DNA from: Bacteroides helcogenes P 36-108
GTDB taxonomy: Bacteria > Bacteroidota > Bacteroidia > Bacteroidales > Bacteroidaceae
Direction of reading: 5' to 3'
Length of the DNA stretch: 64,000 bases
Assembly (NCBI RefSeq): GCF_000186225.1
Contig: NC_014933.1
Span: 1,798,001-1,862,000 of the forward strand
Positions 8,484 to 16,525 of the stretch are shown here, piece after piece. The first letter of the stretch is position 1; every line of letters begins with the position of its first letter. Position numbers and translations under genes: made by a program. The notes under the pieces are model-generated. The model was not told where the DNA came from. It did not search any database and saw nothing but the letters and a program-made list of their open reading frames with translations.

Positions 8484-9164
8484 CTATCTTCTTGTAGTGA
8501 TATGGAAGCAACCCTGCTTCAATTCATATTTTATATAGCACCTGTCAGCTTTCCTCAAATCGCGCAACACTTCCGAGAGCACGAGTTTCAGGGTGTCTGC
8601 GCTGACGTTTTGCAAAGGGCGCCCGTCTCTGTCTTCTATCTTTTGGAAACGTTTCCAGCTTACATCGAATGTGGTTCCATAAAAATGCGCGGAATTCTCG
8701 GAGGCATTTCCATTGCGGCGACGCAAACGTTTTACGTCATCCTGTGTACGCAATACAGAAGTCACTACTATTTTATTGGGATTCAATCCTTTTGCAGTCA
8801 GTGAATCAAGGAAGTTACCGCCGATAGTATCTAAGAGTGCTGCTGCTCCGGGAATCAGGTAAGGGATGGAGTGCGTCAGTGAATCGACCGCATATAGATC
8901 GCTTGTTTCAATCAGGCGAAGTTTCTCTTTCATTTTCTCCGCTTCTTCGCGTGAGGCAAGAGGACAGATGCCGATAGTTTGTGCCACATTTAAATGGATA
9001 TCGTTCAAATCTCCGAAAGAGCGTTTGTAGCTGATTACCCCTTTGATGTTGCGAGGTTCGTTCAGCTTCAAAGACATGTCTTTCTTTTTGCATCCGCAGA
9101 GGTTGATTGACAGTGCTATTCCGATAATCAGGAAGACGGGAATGATAGGGCATTTATAGTGCAT
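8484..9164 (-). CDS. DUF5715-like lipoprotein with M15/VanY-like metallopeptidase motifs
   Basis: 226 residues. A hydrophobic N-terminus ends in LCGC (Cys25), a likely lipobox. The second half carries SVLRT (Arg139), SAHFYGTTFD (His160, Asp167) and CFHITT (His221). Their order and spacing match the Arg, SxHxxGxxxD and final His motifs of zinc D,D-carboxypeptidases of the M15/LAS group. I recall Bacteroides homologues as DUF5715. Peptidoglycan peptidase activity is inferred from these residues; the usual extra catalytic Glu could not be placed with certainty. A -7 box lies 40 bases upstream. Confidence 0.75.
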   Translation of the reverse strand: MHYKCPIIPVFLIIGIALSINLCGCKKKDMSLKLNEPRNIKGVISYKRSFGDLNDIHLNVAQTIGICPLASREEAEKMKEKLRLIETSDLYAVDSLTHSIPYLIPGAAALLDTIGGNFLDSLTAKGLNPNKIVVTSVLRTQDDVKRLRRRNGNASENSAHFYGTTFDVSWKRFQKIEDRDGRPLQNVSADTLKLVLSEVLRDLRKADRCYIKYELKQGCFHITTRR

Positions 9165-9203
9165 ATTCGTGGATTTTTCTTTTTCTTATTTTATAAAACG
9201 GAG

Positions 9204-9211
9204 CAAAGATA
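9204..9211 (-). promoter_or_regulatory. -7 promoter box of the DUF5715 gene
   Basis: TATCTTTG on the minus strand, 39 bases upstream of the ATG at 9164. Back-to-back with the truA promoter. Confidence 0.5.
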
Positions 9212-9244
9212 CACTTTTTAATGAATCTTTCTATGTCTTTTTTG

Positions 9245-9252
9245 TACCTTTG
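9245..9252 (+). promoter_or_regulatory. -7 promoter box of truA
   Basis: TACCTTTG matches TAnnTTTG exactly; the GTG start of truA follows 21 bases later, giving a short leader. The -33 region is only T-rich. Confidence 0.55.
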
Positions 9253-9273
9253 TGGCACGAAAGATAAAAGAAC

Positions 9274-10026
9274 GTGCAACGATATTTCATTTATTTAGCT
9301 TACGATGGTACGGCCTATCACGGTTGGCAGATTCAGCCCAACGGAGAAAGTGTGCAAGAGTGTTTGATGAAGGCACTTGCTACTTTACTGCGTTGTGATG
9401 TGGAAGTTGTAGGGGCAGGGCGTACAGATGCCGGAGTACATGCCTCTCTTATGGTCGCACATTTTGACAGCGCCGCTCCTTTGGATGCTGCTTTTATGGT
9501 TGATAAACTGAACAGGCTACTTCCTCCTGATATTTCAGTGTATCGTTTGCGGGCGGTGAAGTCCGATGCACATGCCCGTTTTGATGCGACGACACGTATG
9601 TATAAGTATTATGTCACCACAGCCAAAATTCCTTTTGACCGTTGGTATCGTTGTCGGCTTTTCCAGACTCCGGATTTTGAACGGATGAATGAGGCTGCGC
9701 AGACCTTGTACGATTATACGGACTTCACAAGTTTCAGCAAATTGCATACAGATGTAAAAACCAATAATTGCAAGATTATGCACGCTGTCTGGACGCAGCA
9801 GGATGAGGTTACATGGGTTTTCACAATCAAGGCCGACCGTTTTTTGAGAAATATGGTACGTGCCATTGTGGGTACATTGCTTGAGGTTGGCCGGGGAAAA
9901 CTTACCGTGGAAGGATTCCGCCGTGTCATTGAGCAGCAGGACCGTTGTCAGGCAGGAACTTCTGTACCCGGCAATGCATTATTTCTGGTAGATGTTTCTT
10001 ATCCGGAGGAGATTTTTATTAGTTGA
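9274..10026 (+). CDS. truA: tRNA pseudouridine(38-40) synthase TruA
   Basis: Converts uridines 38-40 of the tRNA anticodon arm to pseudouridine. Of 250 residues; the catalytic Asp is in [11 protein letters not shown] near residue 52, and [13 protein letters not shown] forms the N-terminus. Other family blocks are [33 protein letters not shown] and [20 protein letters not shown]. It begins with GTG; no ATG is available before the conserved N-terminal block. The DMT transporter follows 54 bases downstream and may be cotranscribed. Confidence 0.95.
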   Translation: MQRYFIYLAYDGTAYHGWQIQPNGESVQECLMKALATLLRCDVEVVGAGRTDAGVHASLMVAHFDSAAPLDAAFMVDKLNRLLPPDISVYRLRAVKSDAHARFDATTRMYKYYVTTAKIPFDRWYRCRLFQTPDFERMNEAAQTLYDYTDFTSFSKLHTDVKTNNCKIMHAVWTQQDEVTWVFTIKADRFLRNMVRAIVGTLLEVGRGKLTVEGFRRVIEQQDRCQAGTSVPGNALFLVDVSYPEEIFIS

Positions 10027-10080
10027 TGGTTTATAGTTAACAGTGTTCTGTTCATGATTCAAAATTCATAATTCAAGAAG

Positions 10081-10980
10081 ATGTGGTTACTGCTTGCCTT
10101 TCTCTCGGCTGCCTTGCTGGGTTTTTATGATGCTTTTAAGAAACGGTCGCTTCGGGATAATGCTGTGCTTCCGGTATTATTTCTCAATACGATATTCTCA
10201 AGCCTTATATTTCTTCCGTTTATTCTGATTTCGGCATTTGTGCCTTCTGCTTTAAGAGGGACGATGCTGGAAGTTCCCGTGGTGGGATGGGAGGTACATA
10301 AATACATTATCATCAAATCTTTTATCGTCCTTTCTTCTTGGATATTCGGTTATTTCGGTATGAAGCATTTACCGCTGACTATTGTGGGACCTATCAATGC
10401 TACGCGTCCTGTGATGGTACTTGTAGGCGCCATGTTGATGTTTGGCGAACGACTGAATCTGTACCAATGGATGGGTGTCATGCTTGCTGTACTTTCTTTC
10501 TTTATGTTGAGTCGTTCTGGCAAAAAAGAAGGTATAGATTTTAAACATGACAAATGGATTCTGTTCATTGTTTTTGCTGCTATAACGGGTGCTGTCAGCG
10601 GATTGTATGACAAGTATCTTATGAAGCAGCTTAATCCGATGCTGGTGCAATCCTGGTATAATGTCTATCAGGTATTTATCATGTGTCCCATCATTTTGCT
10701 TCTGTGGTATCCCAAGCGCAAGGAAAGCACTCCGTTTCACTGGAACTGGACTATCATCTGCATATCAGTTTTCCTTTGTTCGGCAGATTTTGCCTATTTC
10801 TATGCACTCAGTTACCAAGATTCCATGATTTCCATCGTCTCAATGGTTCGTCGTGGCAGTGTGATTGTTTCTTTCCTTTTCGGTGCGTTGTTCTTTCGTG
10901 AGAAGAATTTAAAAAGCAAGGCGGTTGACCTTATCTTAGTATTGATAGGTATGTTGTTCTTGTATTTGGGAAGCAGATAG
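10081..10980 (+). CDS. EamA/DMT-family permease
   Basis: 299 residues with about ten hydrophobic segments arranged as two similar halves, the layout of EamA drug/metabolite transporters. The half-end signatures are visible as GPINATRPVMVLVGAMLMFGE (about residues 100-120) and SMVRRGSVIVSFLFGALFF (about 255-273). An inner-membrane exporter or importer of a small metabolite is expected; the substrate cannot be inferred. It follows truA by 54 bases and has no clear promoter of its own, so readthrough from truA is likely. Confidence 0.88.
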   Translation: MWLLLAFLSAALLGFYDAFKKRSLRDNAVLPVLFLNTIFSSLIFLPFILISAFVPSALRGTMLEVPVVGWEVHKYIIIKSFIVLSSWIFGYFGMKHLPLTIVGPINATRPVMVLVGAMLMFGERLNLYQWMGVMLAVLSFFMLSRSGKKEGIDFKHDKWILFIVFAAITGAVSGLYDKYLMKQLNPMLVQSWYNVYQVFIMCPIILLLWYPKRKESTPFHWNWTIICISVFLCSADFAYFYALSYQDSMISIVSMVRRGSVIVSFLFGALFFREKNLKSKAVDLILVLIGMLFLYLGSR

Positions 10981-11037
10981 GTGTATGGACTTATACTTAT
11001 TGGACTCTCCTAACTGATACAGATATTTCTCCATGAT

Positions 11038-11068
11038 TTTGAAATAAAGAATAGAAAATATATCTTTG
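11038..11068 (+). promoter_or_regulatory. promoter of the ICMT-family gene
   Basis: TTTG (11038-11041), 19 bases, TATCTTTG (11061-11068): full consensus match, 24 bases before the ATG at 11093. Confidence 0.75.
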
Positions 11069-11092
11069 CCCCCAAAAAATAATTAGGAAACA

Positions 11093-11602
11093 ATGCAGAA
11101 CATTATTTTTACATTTGTTGTTTTTTTTATACTTAGACTATTATCTTTATTCTATTCTATTTGCAACGAAAAACAGATTCTGAAGAATGGAGCTGTGCAA
11201 TACGGTAAGTTTAATTCACTGTTACTGACATTGGCACACATCGCTTATTATTTTTCAGCTCTCTATGAAGCGTATGTCTCAGGAACCCAATTCAATGTTT
11301 TCTCGATATGTGGCATTTTCGTAATGGGATTTGCTTATATCATGCTGTTTTATGTTATTTATAAATTACGTGATATATGGACTGTAAAACTCTATATACT
11401 TCCTGGACAACGGATAGAAAAGAGTTTCCTTTTTAGGATAGTGCGACATCCCAATTATTACTTGAACATTATACCCGAACTTATCGGAGTTGCTTTGCTT
11501 TGTAATTCCTGGTACACATTATTTGTCGGGTTACCTGTATATGCTTGTTTGCTCACCATACGCATCAGGCAAGAGGAAAGGGCGATGAAAGGGCTGTTGT
11601 AG
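11093..11602 (+). CDS. isoprenylcysteine carboxyl methyltransferase (ICMT)-like membrane protein
   Basis: 169 residues with four or five hydrophobic segments. Near residues 118-135 it has FRIVRHPNYYLNIIPELIG, the RHPxY(Y)..E motif of the ICMT/NnrU/phospholipid methyltransferase group, which forms the SAM-binding helix region. The C-terminal RIRQEERAMKGLL also fits (family: R..EE..L). Bacteria lack prenylated CaaX proteins, so the substrate is probably a lipid or other small molecule; this is unknown. It is transcribed from its own consensus promoter. Confidence 0.75.
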   Translation: MQNIIFTFVVFFILRLLSLFYSICNEKQILKNGAVQYGKFNSLLLTLAHIAYYFSALYEAYVSGTQFNVFSICGIFVMGFAYIMLFYVIYKLRDIWTVKLYILPGQRIEKSFLFRIVRHPNYYLNIIPELIGVALLCNSWYTLFVGLPVYACLLTIRIRQEERAMKGLL

Positions 11603-11624
11603 GACAAAAGCTTTTTTCCTTCTT

Positions 11625-11655
11625 GTGCGACTTTGGTAACAGTCGTGTTTTTCGT
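11625..11655 (+). terminator. weak terminator after the ICMT-like gene
   Basis: TGCGACT and AGTCGTG form a 7-bp stem with two wobble pairs and an 8-base loop, followed by TTTTTC. Confidence 0.4.
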
Positions 11656-11766
11656 GATTCCTTGGCTGGTATCGCTTCAAGGGAATCATTGTCGGCATTT
11701 GATAATCTTTGAACAATCACCGGCGTATTTTGTTATTATCCTCATTTAAACAAAACAAAAACTATT

Positions 11767-12180
11767 ATGAACTTACAAAAAACTTTTCTTCCTGTACTTA
11801 TGCTTATAAGTTTGTGTTTTACATCTTGCAGCAATGATGACGACAACAGGGATGATGCTAAAGTCATGGTTACCGTAGTCAGTGCTGCGGGTGAACGCTT
11901 GTCCGGAGAGATTGTCCGAATGTTTGATGAAAAAACATATGAAGCATATAAAAGAGACAATCGGACAGATCCTACTGCATACGTATTAACTGATTCTAAT
12001 GGAATGGCTACTTTTGTCTTTTCTTATGATGAATGGTTTAAATCAAACAGAGACAGATTCTTCACTTTCGCTGTTCAATATGGCAGTGGTTCGGAAAATT
12101 ATGCGATATGGTCTGCCGGACGCACTATACGTCCGGGGGCAACTGTACATATAGAATTGGAGCTTAAAGAAATGAAATAA
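11767..12180 (+). CDS. small hypothetical lipoprotein
   Basis: 137 residues. The signal peptide ends with lipobox CFTSC (Cys20), followed by an Asp/Asn-rich linker (SNDDDNRDD) that in Bacteroides often directs lipoproteins to the cell surface. The mature part is mostly beta: segments like VMVTVVSAAGERLSGEIV and GATVHIELELKEM, with TDSNGMATFVF in between, look like a transthyretin/CNA-B-type sandwich. I do not recognise a named family. The gene is monocistronic, bounded by a hairpin on each side. Confidence 0.75.
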   Translation: MNLQKTFLPVLMLISLCFTSCSNDDDNRDDAKVMVTVVSAAGERLSGEIVRMFDEKTYEAYKRDNRTDPTAYVLTDSNGMATFVFSYDEWFKSNRDRFFTFAVQYGSGSENYAIWSAGRTIRPGATVHIELELKEMK

Positions 12181-12238
12181 CAGGATAAAGGTTGAGACTT
12201 GCTTCTTCCTTTTTGTGTTATTTCATCTTCATTTTTTT
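12172..12238 (+). terminator. terminator overlapping the stop codon of the small lipoprotein gene
   Basis: ATGAAATAACA (12172-12182) pairs perfectly with TGTTATTTCAT (12216-12226), followed by CTTCATTTTTTT. The left arm contains the last codons and the TAA stop of the gene. Confidence 0.6.
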
Positions 12239-12337
12239 GCAGTCTCGTTGTTAATTCTCATATTTGCATCATGGTGGAGGGAATGTTGCATTTGTATTCC
12301 CGAAATTTATATGTTTTATAAGATAGATGAGAAACCG

Positions 12338-12808
12338 ATGGCAGAAGATTTACATATAGACAATGGCAGTAAAGAGGAGAAATATAATGTTTTGCTTCCT
12401 CAACTGAGAAGCCTTATTATTGGTGAAGAAGACCTTATAGCTAATCTTGCTAACATTGCGGCTGCATTGAAAGAGACTTTCCGGTTCTTCTGGGTAGGAT
12501 TTTATCTGGTGAAAGGTGAAGAACTCGTATTGGGACCTTTTCAGGGGCCGATAGCTTGTACACGAATCAGGAAGGGACGTGGTGTCTGTGGTACTGCGTG
12601 GGAAAAGGTTCGGACATTGATAATACCAAATGTGGATTTATTTCCAGGGCATATAGCTTGCAGTACATTATCCCGTTCTGAGATAGTAGTGCCTTTGGTA
12701 CATGAGAATGGAAGTGTATGGGGAATCCTTGATGTTGATAGTAAGAATTTGAATGATTTTGATGACACGGATGCATATTTCCTTGAGGAAGTCTGCTCGT
12801 GGCTTTGA
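12338..12808 (+). CDS. free methionine-(R)-sulfoxide reductase (GAF domain)
   Basis: 156 residues, a single GAF domain that reduces free methionine-R-sulfoxide. Three cysteines, Cys74, Cys84 and Cys108, have the same spacing (10 and 24) as the catalytic and resolving cysteines of E. coli fRMsr (84, 94, 118). GPFQGPIACTRI, GVCGTAW, FPGHIAC and LDVDS are family blocks. The start at MAEDLHIDNG was chosen because the open frame reaches back into the upstream terminator; ATG at 12311 is a possible alternative. Role: protein and amino acid repair under oxidative stress, of value to an aerotolerant anaerobe. Confidence 0.92.
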   Translation: MAEDLHIDNGSKEEKYNVLLPQLRSLIIGEEDLIANLANIAAALKETFRFFWVGFYLVKGEELVLGPFQGPIACTRIRKGRGVCGTAWEKVRTLIIPNVDLFPGHIACSTLSRSEIVVPLVHENGSVWGILDVDSKNLNDFDDTDAYFLEEVCSWL

Positions 12809-12849
12809 TATTTTTCGATGGGTGTATAGTTAATAGGAAAAGTAGCACA

Positions 12850-13494
12850 ATGAAGAAATTTAATATTCTTTTGTTATTGTTTTTTGTCGGAATACAGGTT
12901 TTGCAGGCTCAGGAAGCCAAGACTTGTTTTGTGAACATGCCGGATTCTTTGAGTCCTTTGCTTTCCTCTGTAAATCGCGCAGACTTTGTTGATTTTCTGG
13001 AAAGTAAGATGAAAGCGGAAGTAACCAATAACTTTAGTGGTAAATCGGAGATGGAAGCACTCTCTTCTGACTATATTCGTGTGAAGATGACGGAGCAGAG
13101 TTCTTGGCAGATGAAGCTTCTGCCTGTAAATGATAGCACGAAAGTGATTTGTACGGTTTCTACGGTTTGTGCTCCTGCCTGTGACAGCCATATCAATTTT
13201 TATACGACAGATTGGAAAGAACTTCCTTCTTCATCTTATTTACAAGCTTTGCCTGTGATTGATGATTTCGTTGTCGCAACTCCCGATTCAGTTGATGTCT
13301 ATGAATACCAGAATGTGCGCCGCCAGGCTGATATGATATTGATGAAAGCAGATCTTTCTGCCGTAGATTCTGTGTTGACATTCACTTTTACCACTTCCGA
13401 TTATATGGAAAAACAGGCGGCGGAAAAACTGAAACCGTTTATCCGTCGCCCTATCTCTTATACGTGGAGTCAAGGTCGGTTTATTTTACCTTGA
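12850..13494 (+). CDS. DUF3256-like secreted protein
   Basis: 214 residues with a signal peptide (KFNILLLLFFVGIQVLQAQ) cut near residue 20. The mature protein begins with FVNMPDSLSPLLSSVNRADFVDF, a recurring feature of Bacteroides DUF3256 proteins. Most of the chain is predicted beta with three Cys near residues 110-120 (CTVSTVCAPAC). Exported, function unknown. Its last 14 bases overlap the 3' end of the convergent yitT-like gene. It follows the fRMsr gene by 41 bases and may be cotranscribed. Confidence 0.8.
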   Translation: MKKFNILLLLFFVGIQVLQAQEAKTCFVNMPDSLSPLLSSVNRADFVDFLESKMKAEVTNNFSGKSEMEALSSDYIRVKMTEQSSWQMKLLPVNDSTKVICTVSTVCAPACDSHINFYTTDWKELPSSSYLQALPVIDDFVVATPDSVDVYEYQNVRRQADMILMKADLSAVDSVLTFTFTTSDYMEKQAAEKLKPFIRRPISYTWSQGRFILP

Positions 13495-14371
13495 TTTTGT
13501 CAAATCCTTCTCCATAGACTCCGATGACTGCGCTCTGTGAAACGAAAGCGTTAGGATCTATGTCTTTTATCAACCGGAAAATAATGGTTGATTCACGTTT
13601 TTTGGCAAGAATAAACAGCATTTTTACTTCGTGTCCGGTGTAGAATCCCGAAGCATTGATAACCGTTGCGCCCCGGTGGGGATATACTTGGATATGCTTG
13701 GCTATTTCTTCATATTTATCGCTAATGATAAAAAACTGTACGGATTGGCGTGCACTGTTGACTACCTGATCAAGCACGAAGCTGCAGATGTAGAGAGTGA
13801 CATAGCCATATACGACTTTCTCCCAATCTTGAAGGACAAAATAACTGGAAGAAATGATGATGAGGTCGCATATCAGCATTACCCTGCCCAATGTGATGTC
13901 GCGGTATTTATTGATAATGGCAGCGATAATATCTGTGCCGCCTGTGCTTCCGTTTGATGAGAATGCCACACCGATGCCACTTCCGCAGAAAGAGGCTCCA
14001 ATGACACATGCCATGAAAGGCTGGTTGTGCAATAGCTGAAAACCTGCTGTCAGTCTTTGTATGACAGATAAAAAGAAAGTCAGCGTAAATACGGCGAAGA
14101 TGGTTTTGATGCTGAATTTCCATCCCATGATGTAGATGGAAAGTAACAGCAACAAGACATTGATGCTGAAGTAGGTGTATTGCACAGGAAATCCTGTAGC
14201 AAAGAATACGATAGAGGCAATGCCCGGCACTCCGCCGGTGGTGATGTTGTTGGGCAGCAGAAATACTGTCCATCCAATGCCATACAGAATCATGCCTAAG
14301 GCAATCATCAGATAATCCCTCATTTCGCGCATAGCGTTTTGTCGTGAGGGGATGTTGAAGGTTGTTTTCAT
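13481..14371 (-). CDS. YitT-family membrane protein (DUF161 + DUF2179)
   Basis: 296 residues. The N-terminal two thirds has five or six transmembrane segments with repeated glycine-rich motifs, LPNNITTGGVPGIASI and FSSNGSTGGTDIIAAI, which mark the duplicated YitT_membrane unit. The last 80 residues (ISDKYEEIAKHI onward, including ASGFYTGHEVKMLFILAKKRE) form the soluble DUF2179 ferredoxin-like domain. Inner membrane; substrate unknown. A -7 box lies 22 bases upstream. Its 3' end overlaps the convergent DUF3256 gene by 14 bases. Confidence 0.9.
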   Translation of the reverse strand: MKTTFNIPSRQNAMREMRDYLMIALGMILYGIGWTVFLLPNNITTGGVPGIASIVFFATGFPVQYTYFSINVLLLLLSIYIMGWKFSIKTIFAVFTLTFFLSVIQRLTAGFQLLHNQPFMACVIGASFCGSGIGVAFSSNGSTGGTDIIAAIINKYRDITLGRVMLICDLIIISSSYFVLQDWEKVVYGYVTLYICSFVLDQVVNSARQSVQFFIISDKYEEIAKHIQVYPHRGATVINASGFYTGHEVKMLFILAKKRESTIIFRLIKDIDPNAFVSQSAVIGVYGEGFDKIKVK

Positions 14372-14392
14372 TTATTGTTGTGGAATTTTGCG

Positions 14393-14400
14393 CAAAGGTA
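14393..14400 (-). promoter_or_regulatory. -7 promoter box of the yitT-like gene
   Basis: TACCTTTG on the minus strand, 21 bases before the ATG at 14371. Confidence 0.5.
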
Positions 14401-14774
14401 ACTAAAAGCAAGAGTTTTTTGATATTTGAGCTTCTTTTTTCGCAAAAGAAAGGCTTGCGTTCTGAAATTCCTGAGGAAAATTTGTGGCTATATGTTTTTT
14501 GTGGCTTTATGAATTTAAATGAGGTTCTTATATTACTGGCGATTTATAAAGTATTGTCAATCATAAAATCACTAATCACCTTTTTTAGTCGGCAAGAGAA
14601 AGTGCGATTTTCGATTTTTAGTAAATCTTCGGCGAACTTTTAGTAAATCTGTTTTCTGTTTTTACTGAATTTCTGATAGAGAGTTTCAATAATCTCCTCG
14701 CCCCCCCCAAAAAAAAATAGGTGTACTGGGAGTTTATATTCTCCTATATTCGTTCGAATCAGATAGTGTTAAAA
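14401..14774 (+). other. AT-rich intergenic stretch with a direct repeat and a C8-A9 tract
   Basis: No gene is supported here. It contains a direct repeat TTTTAGTAAATCT at 14616-14628 and 14638-14650 (22-base period) and a homopolymer tract of eight C then nine A at 14701-14717. Short open frames have no family features. Confidence 0.6.
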
Positions 14775-14815
14775 GAAAGAAATCCTGAAAATCAAATACT
14801 CGACTTTCAGGATTC
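14775..14815 (-). terminator. terminator of the tRNA-Tyr/tRNA-Gly unit
   Basis: AATCCTGAAA (14781-14790) and TTTCAGGATT (14805-14814) form a perfect 10-bp stem with a 14-base loop. Read on the minus strand it is followed by TTTCTTTCTTTT. Confidence 0.75.
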
Positions 14816-14822
14816 TCTTAAG

Positions 14823-14895
14823 AGCGGAAGACGGGGCTCAAACCCGCGACCCTCAGCTTGGAAGGCTAATGCTCTATCAACTGAGCTACTTCCGC
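14823..14895 (-). tRNA. tRNA-Gly (anticodon TCC)
   Basis: The minus strand folds as a cloverleaf. The acceptor stem GCGGAAG pairs with CTTCCGC, discriminator T. The D arm contains AGCTCAGTTGATAGAGC, the anticodon loop is CTTCCAA (TCC), and the T arm GCGGG-TTTGAGC-CCCGT. Length is 73 bases; CCA is not encoded. It reads GGA codons and lies 8 bases downstream of tRNA-Tyr. Confidence 0.96.
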
Positions 14896-14903
14896 AATTT
14901 TAG

Positions 14904-14986
14904 TGGGCAAAGATGGATTCGAACCACCGAAGGCGTAAGCCAGCAGATTTACAGTCTGCCCCATTTGGCCACTCTGGTATTTGCCC
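14904..14986 (-). tRNA. tRNA-Tyr (anticodon GTA)
   Basis: The acceptor GGGCAAA pairs with TTTGCCC, discriminator A. The anticodon loop is CTGTAAA (GTA) and there is a long class II variable arm (CTGGCTTACGCCTTCGG region), as expected for tRNA-Tyr. Length is 83 bases. It is the first gene of a two-tRNA unit. Confidence 0.96.
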
Positions 14987-15036
14987 TTTTGCTTTTCAGA
15001 AACTTGGTTTAGTATCTCTGTTTCTCAATTGCGATG

Positions 15037-15044
15037 CAAAGGTA
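15037..15044 (-). promoter_or_regulatory. -7 promoter box of the tRNA-Tyr/Gly unit
   Basis: TACCTTTG on the minus strand, 50 bases upstream of tRNA-Tyr and just past the stop codon of ribH. A TTTG at 15068-15071 sits 23 bases further upstream, inside ribH; slightly longer than consensus spacing. Confidence 0.5.
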
Positions 15045-15047
15045 CAA

Positions 15048-15542
15048 CTATTTTTGTAAACTCCAAGCAAAATCTATCATTTTTATTGCAGTAATTGCAC
15101 ATTCATCGCCTTTATTACCCAGCTTGCCGCCGGCACGGTCTTCTGCTTGCTCCATTGTATTGGTCGTAATTAATCCGTAAATTACTGGAACATCGCCACT
15201 TGCGTTTAATTGAGTAATGCCTTGGGTAGCACCCATGCAGACATAGTCAAAATGTGGAGTATCTCCTCTTACAACGCAACCAATTGCAATTACCGCATCT
15301 ACTTCACTATATTCGATAAGCTGGTTGACACCAAAAGTCAGTTCGAAACTTCCGGGTACAGTTTTTACCAGAATATTTTCTTCTTTTGCTCCGTGTTTTT
15401 TTAATGTATTCAATGCTCCTTCCAAAAGAGCACCGGTAATATTGAAATTCCATTCGGATACAACGATACCAAATTTCATTTTTTCGGCATTGGGAACGGA
15501 ATTGAAGTTATAGTCTGAAAGGTTATGATAAGCTGTTGCCAT
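15048..15542 (-). CDS. ribH: 6,7-dimethyl-8-ribityllumazine synthase
   Basis: Penultimate step of riboflavin synthesis: condenses the ribityl-aminouracil with dihydroxybutanone phosphate. 164 residues. Family blocks are [17 protein letters not shown] (ribityl-binding W), [29 protein letters not shown] with the catalytic His, and [21 protein letters not shown]. It assembles into icosahedral or pentameric shells in other bacteria. There is no riboflavin neighbour in the window and no FMN riboswitch seen upstream. A palindromic repeat separates it from the TPR protein gene upstream. Confidence 0.96.
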   Translation of the reverse strand: MATAYHNLSDYNFNSVPNAEKMKFGIVVSEWNFNITGALLEGALNTLKKHGAKEENILVKTVPGSFELTFGVNQLIEYSEVDAVIAIGCVVRGDTPHFDYVCMGATQGITQLNASGDVPVIYGLITTNTMEQAEDRAGGKLGNKGDECAITAIKMIDFAWSLQK

Positions 15543-15596
15543 TATAGTTGATTATTTATAGTTAATGAATATTGATAGCTGGAAAAGGAAAGAAAA

Positions 15597-15655
15597 GGCA
15601 CAGATTACACGGATCTTCACGGAAAAGCATCCGTGGCATTCGTGTAAGCCGTGCC
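15597..15655 (+). repeat. REP-like palindromic element A
   Basis: Nested inverted repeats: GGCAC (15597-15601) with GTGCC (15651-15655), TTACACG (15605-15611) with CGTGTAA (15641-15647), and CACGGA (15618-15623) with TCCGTG (15630-15635). It shares the GGCAC...CCGTGCC ends with element B at 39109-39187. Confidence 0.65.
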
Positions 15656-15680
15656 CAGAAATGTCTTATAGTAAGATATA

Positions 15681-16364
15681 TTACTTCTTCAATAGCTTGG
15701 CTTGTTCGATGTATTTGTCGATGTCCATAGCCTGATATGAACGGAAGTATTTATCCTTAATGCTGGTGTATGCCTGAATAGCATCGTCATACTTGCCTTG
15801 CTTGACAAGAATTTCTCCAGCCTGCAAGAGGAAGATGGGGCTCAAGGTATTGTTGTCTGCTTCATTTGCAGCTTTCAGCAATATGGAGGAAGCTTTGTCT
15901 AATTGCCCTAATTGGGCGTAGCAGTTGCCCATAGCTCCTTTTATTGCAGGAGCTACCATTTGGTCATCGGCGTTAAAACTGTCTAATGCTTTTACGGCTT
16001 CATCGTATTTGCCTAAGTGTGCATAACAGATACCCATATAGGCTTTGGCCAAATTGGCGGCTTTTGTTCCACTATATTCATCTGCTATTTTAGCAAATCC
16101 TGCAAAGCCGATACTGTCACCGTTCAATGCTTGGACATAGGCGTCAGCCTCAAAGTATTCCTGTCCTTTGAATAAAGCAGCCTGTGCTTTTTCTTCACGA
16201 GGTTCGGCATAAAGATGCTTGTACATTACTACACCGGCCACGATGATGATTATTGCTACAATAGCACCGATGATTGCTTTTTTGTTCTTAATGAAAAATG
16301 CCTCTGATTGTGTCAGTGCGTCTTCCACGTTCAAGGGCTCATTCGCTTGTTTTTGTTCTGCCAT
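15681..16364 (-). CDS. membrane-anchored tetratricopeptide repeat protein
   Basis: 227 residues. A single transmembrane segment at about residues 33-49 (IIGAIVAIIIIVAGVVMY) follows a short cytoplasmic tail, so the rest is periplasmic. The periplasmic part has three or four TPR-like units, e.g. AKAYMGICYAHLGKYDEAVKA and LLQAGEILVKQGKYDDAIQAY. The architecture is that of YfgM-type TPR proteins linked to the secretion machinery in E. coli; whether the role is the same is not known. It is divergent from recF with separate -7 boxes between them. Confidence 0.88.
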   Translation of the reverse strand: MAEQKQANEPLNVEDALTQSEAFFIKNKKAIIGAIVAIIIIVAGVVMYKHLYAEPREEKAQAALFKGQEYFEADAYVQALNGDSIGFAGFAKIADEYSGTKAANLAKAYMGICYAHLGKYDEAVKALDSFNADDQMVAPAIKGAMGNCYAQLGQLDKASSILLKAANEADNNTLSPIFLLQAGEILVKQGKYDDAIQAYTSIKDKYFRSYQAMDIDKYIEQAKLLKK

Positions 16365-16413
16365 TTTTTATATATTCTTTTTATTATTATTCTTAAATAG
16401 ATATTTCGACCCG

Positions 16414-16421
16414 CAAAAGTA
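16414..16421 (-). promoter_or_regulatory. -7 promoter box of the TPR protein gene
   Basis: TACTTTTG on the minus strand, 49 bases upstream of the ATG. Confidence 0.45.
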
Positions 16422-16495
16422 ACTTTTTTATGTCTATCAACGAAATTTAGTGGCATCTTTTTTTGTTTTGCATCTGAAAACCCCGAAATTCTTCC

Positions 16496-16503
16496 TACTT
16501 TTG
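16496..16503 (+). promoter_or_regulatory. -7 promoter box of recF
   Basis: TACTTTTG, 22 bases before the recF ATG; TCTG at 16473-16476 is a weak -33 candidate at 19-base spacing. Confidence 0.45.
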
Positions 16504-16525
16504 TAACCGAACTCATCGTTGTTAT

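Noticed and set aside
14721..14903. 60-codon open frame ending in GRRGSNPRPSAWKANALSTELLP
   Set aside because: This is the well-known false translation of a tRNA gene; the region holds tRNA-Gly and its terminator.
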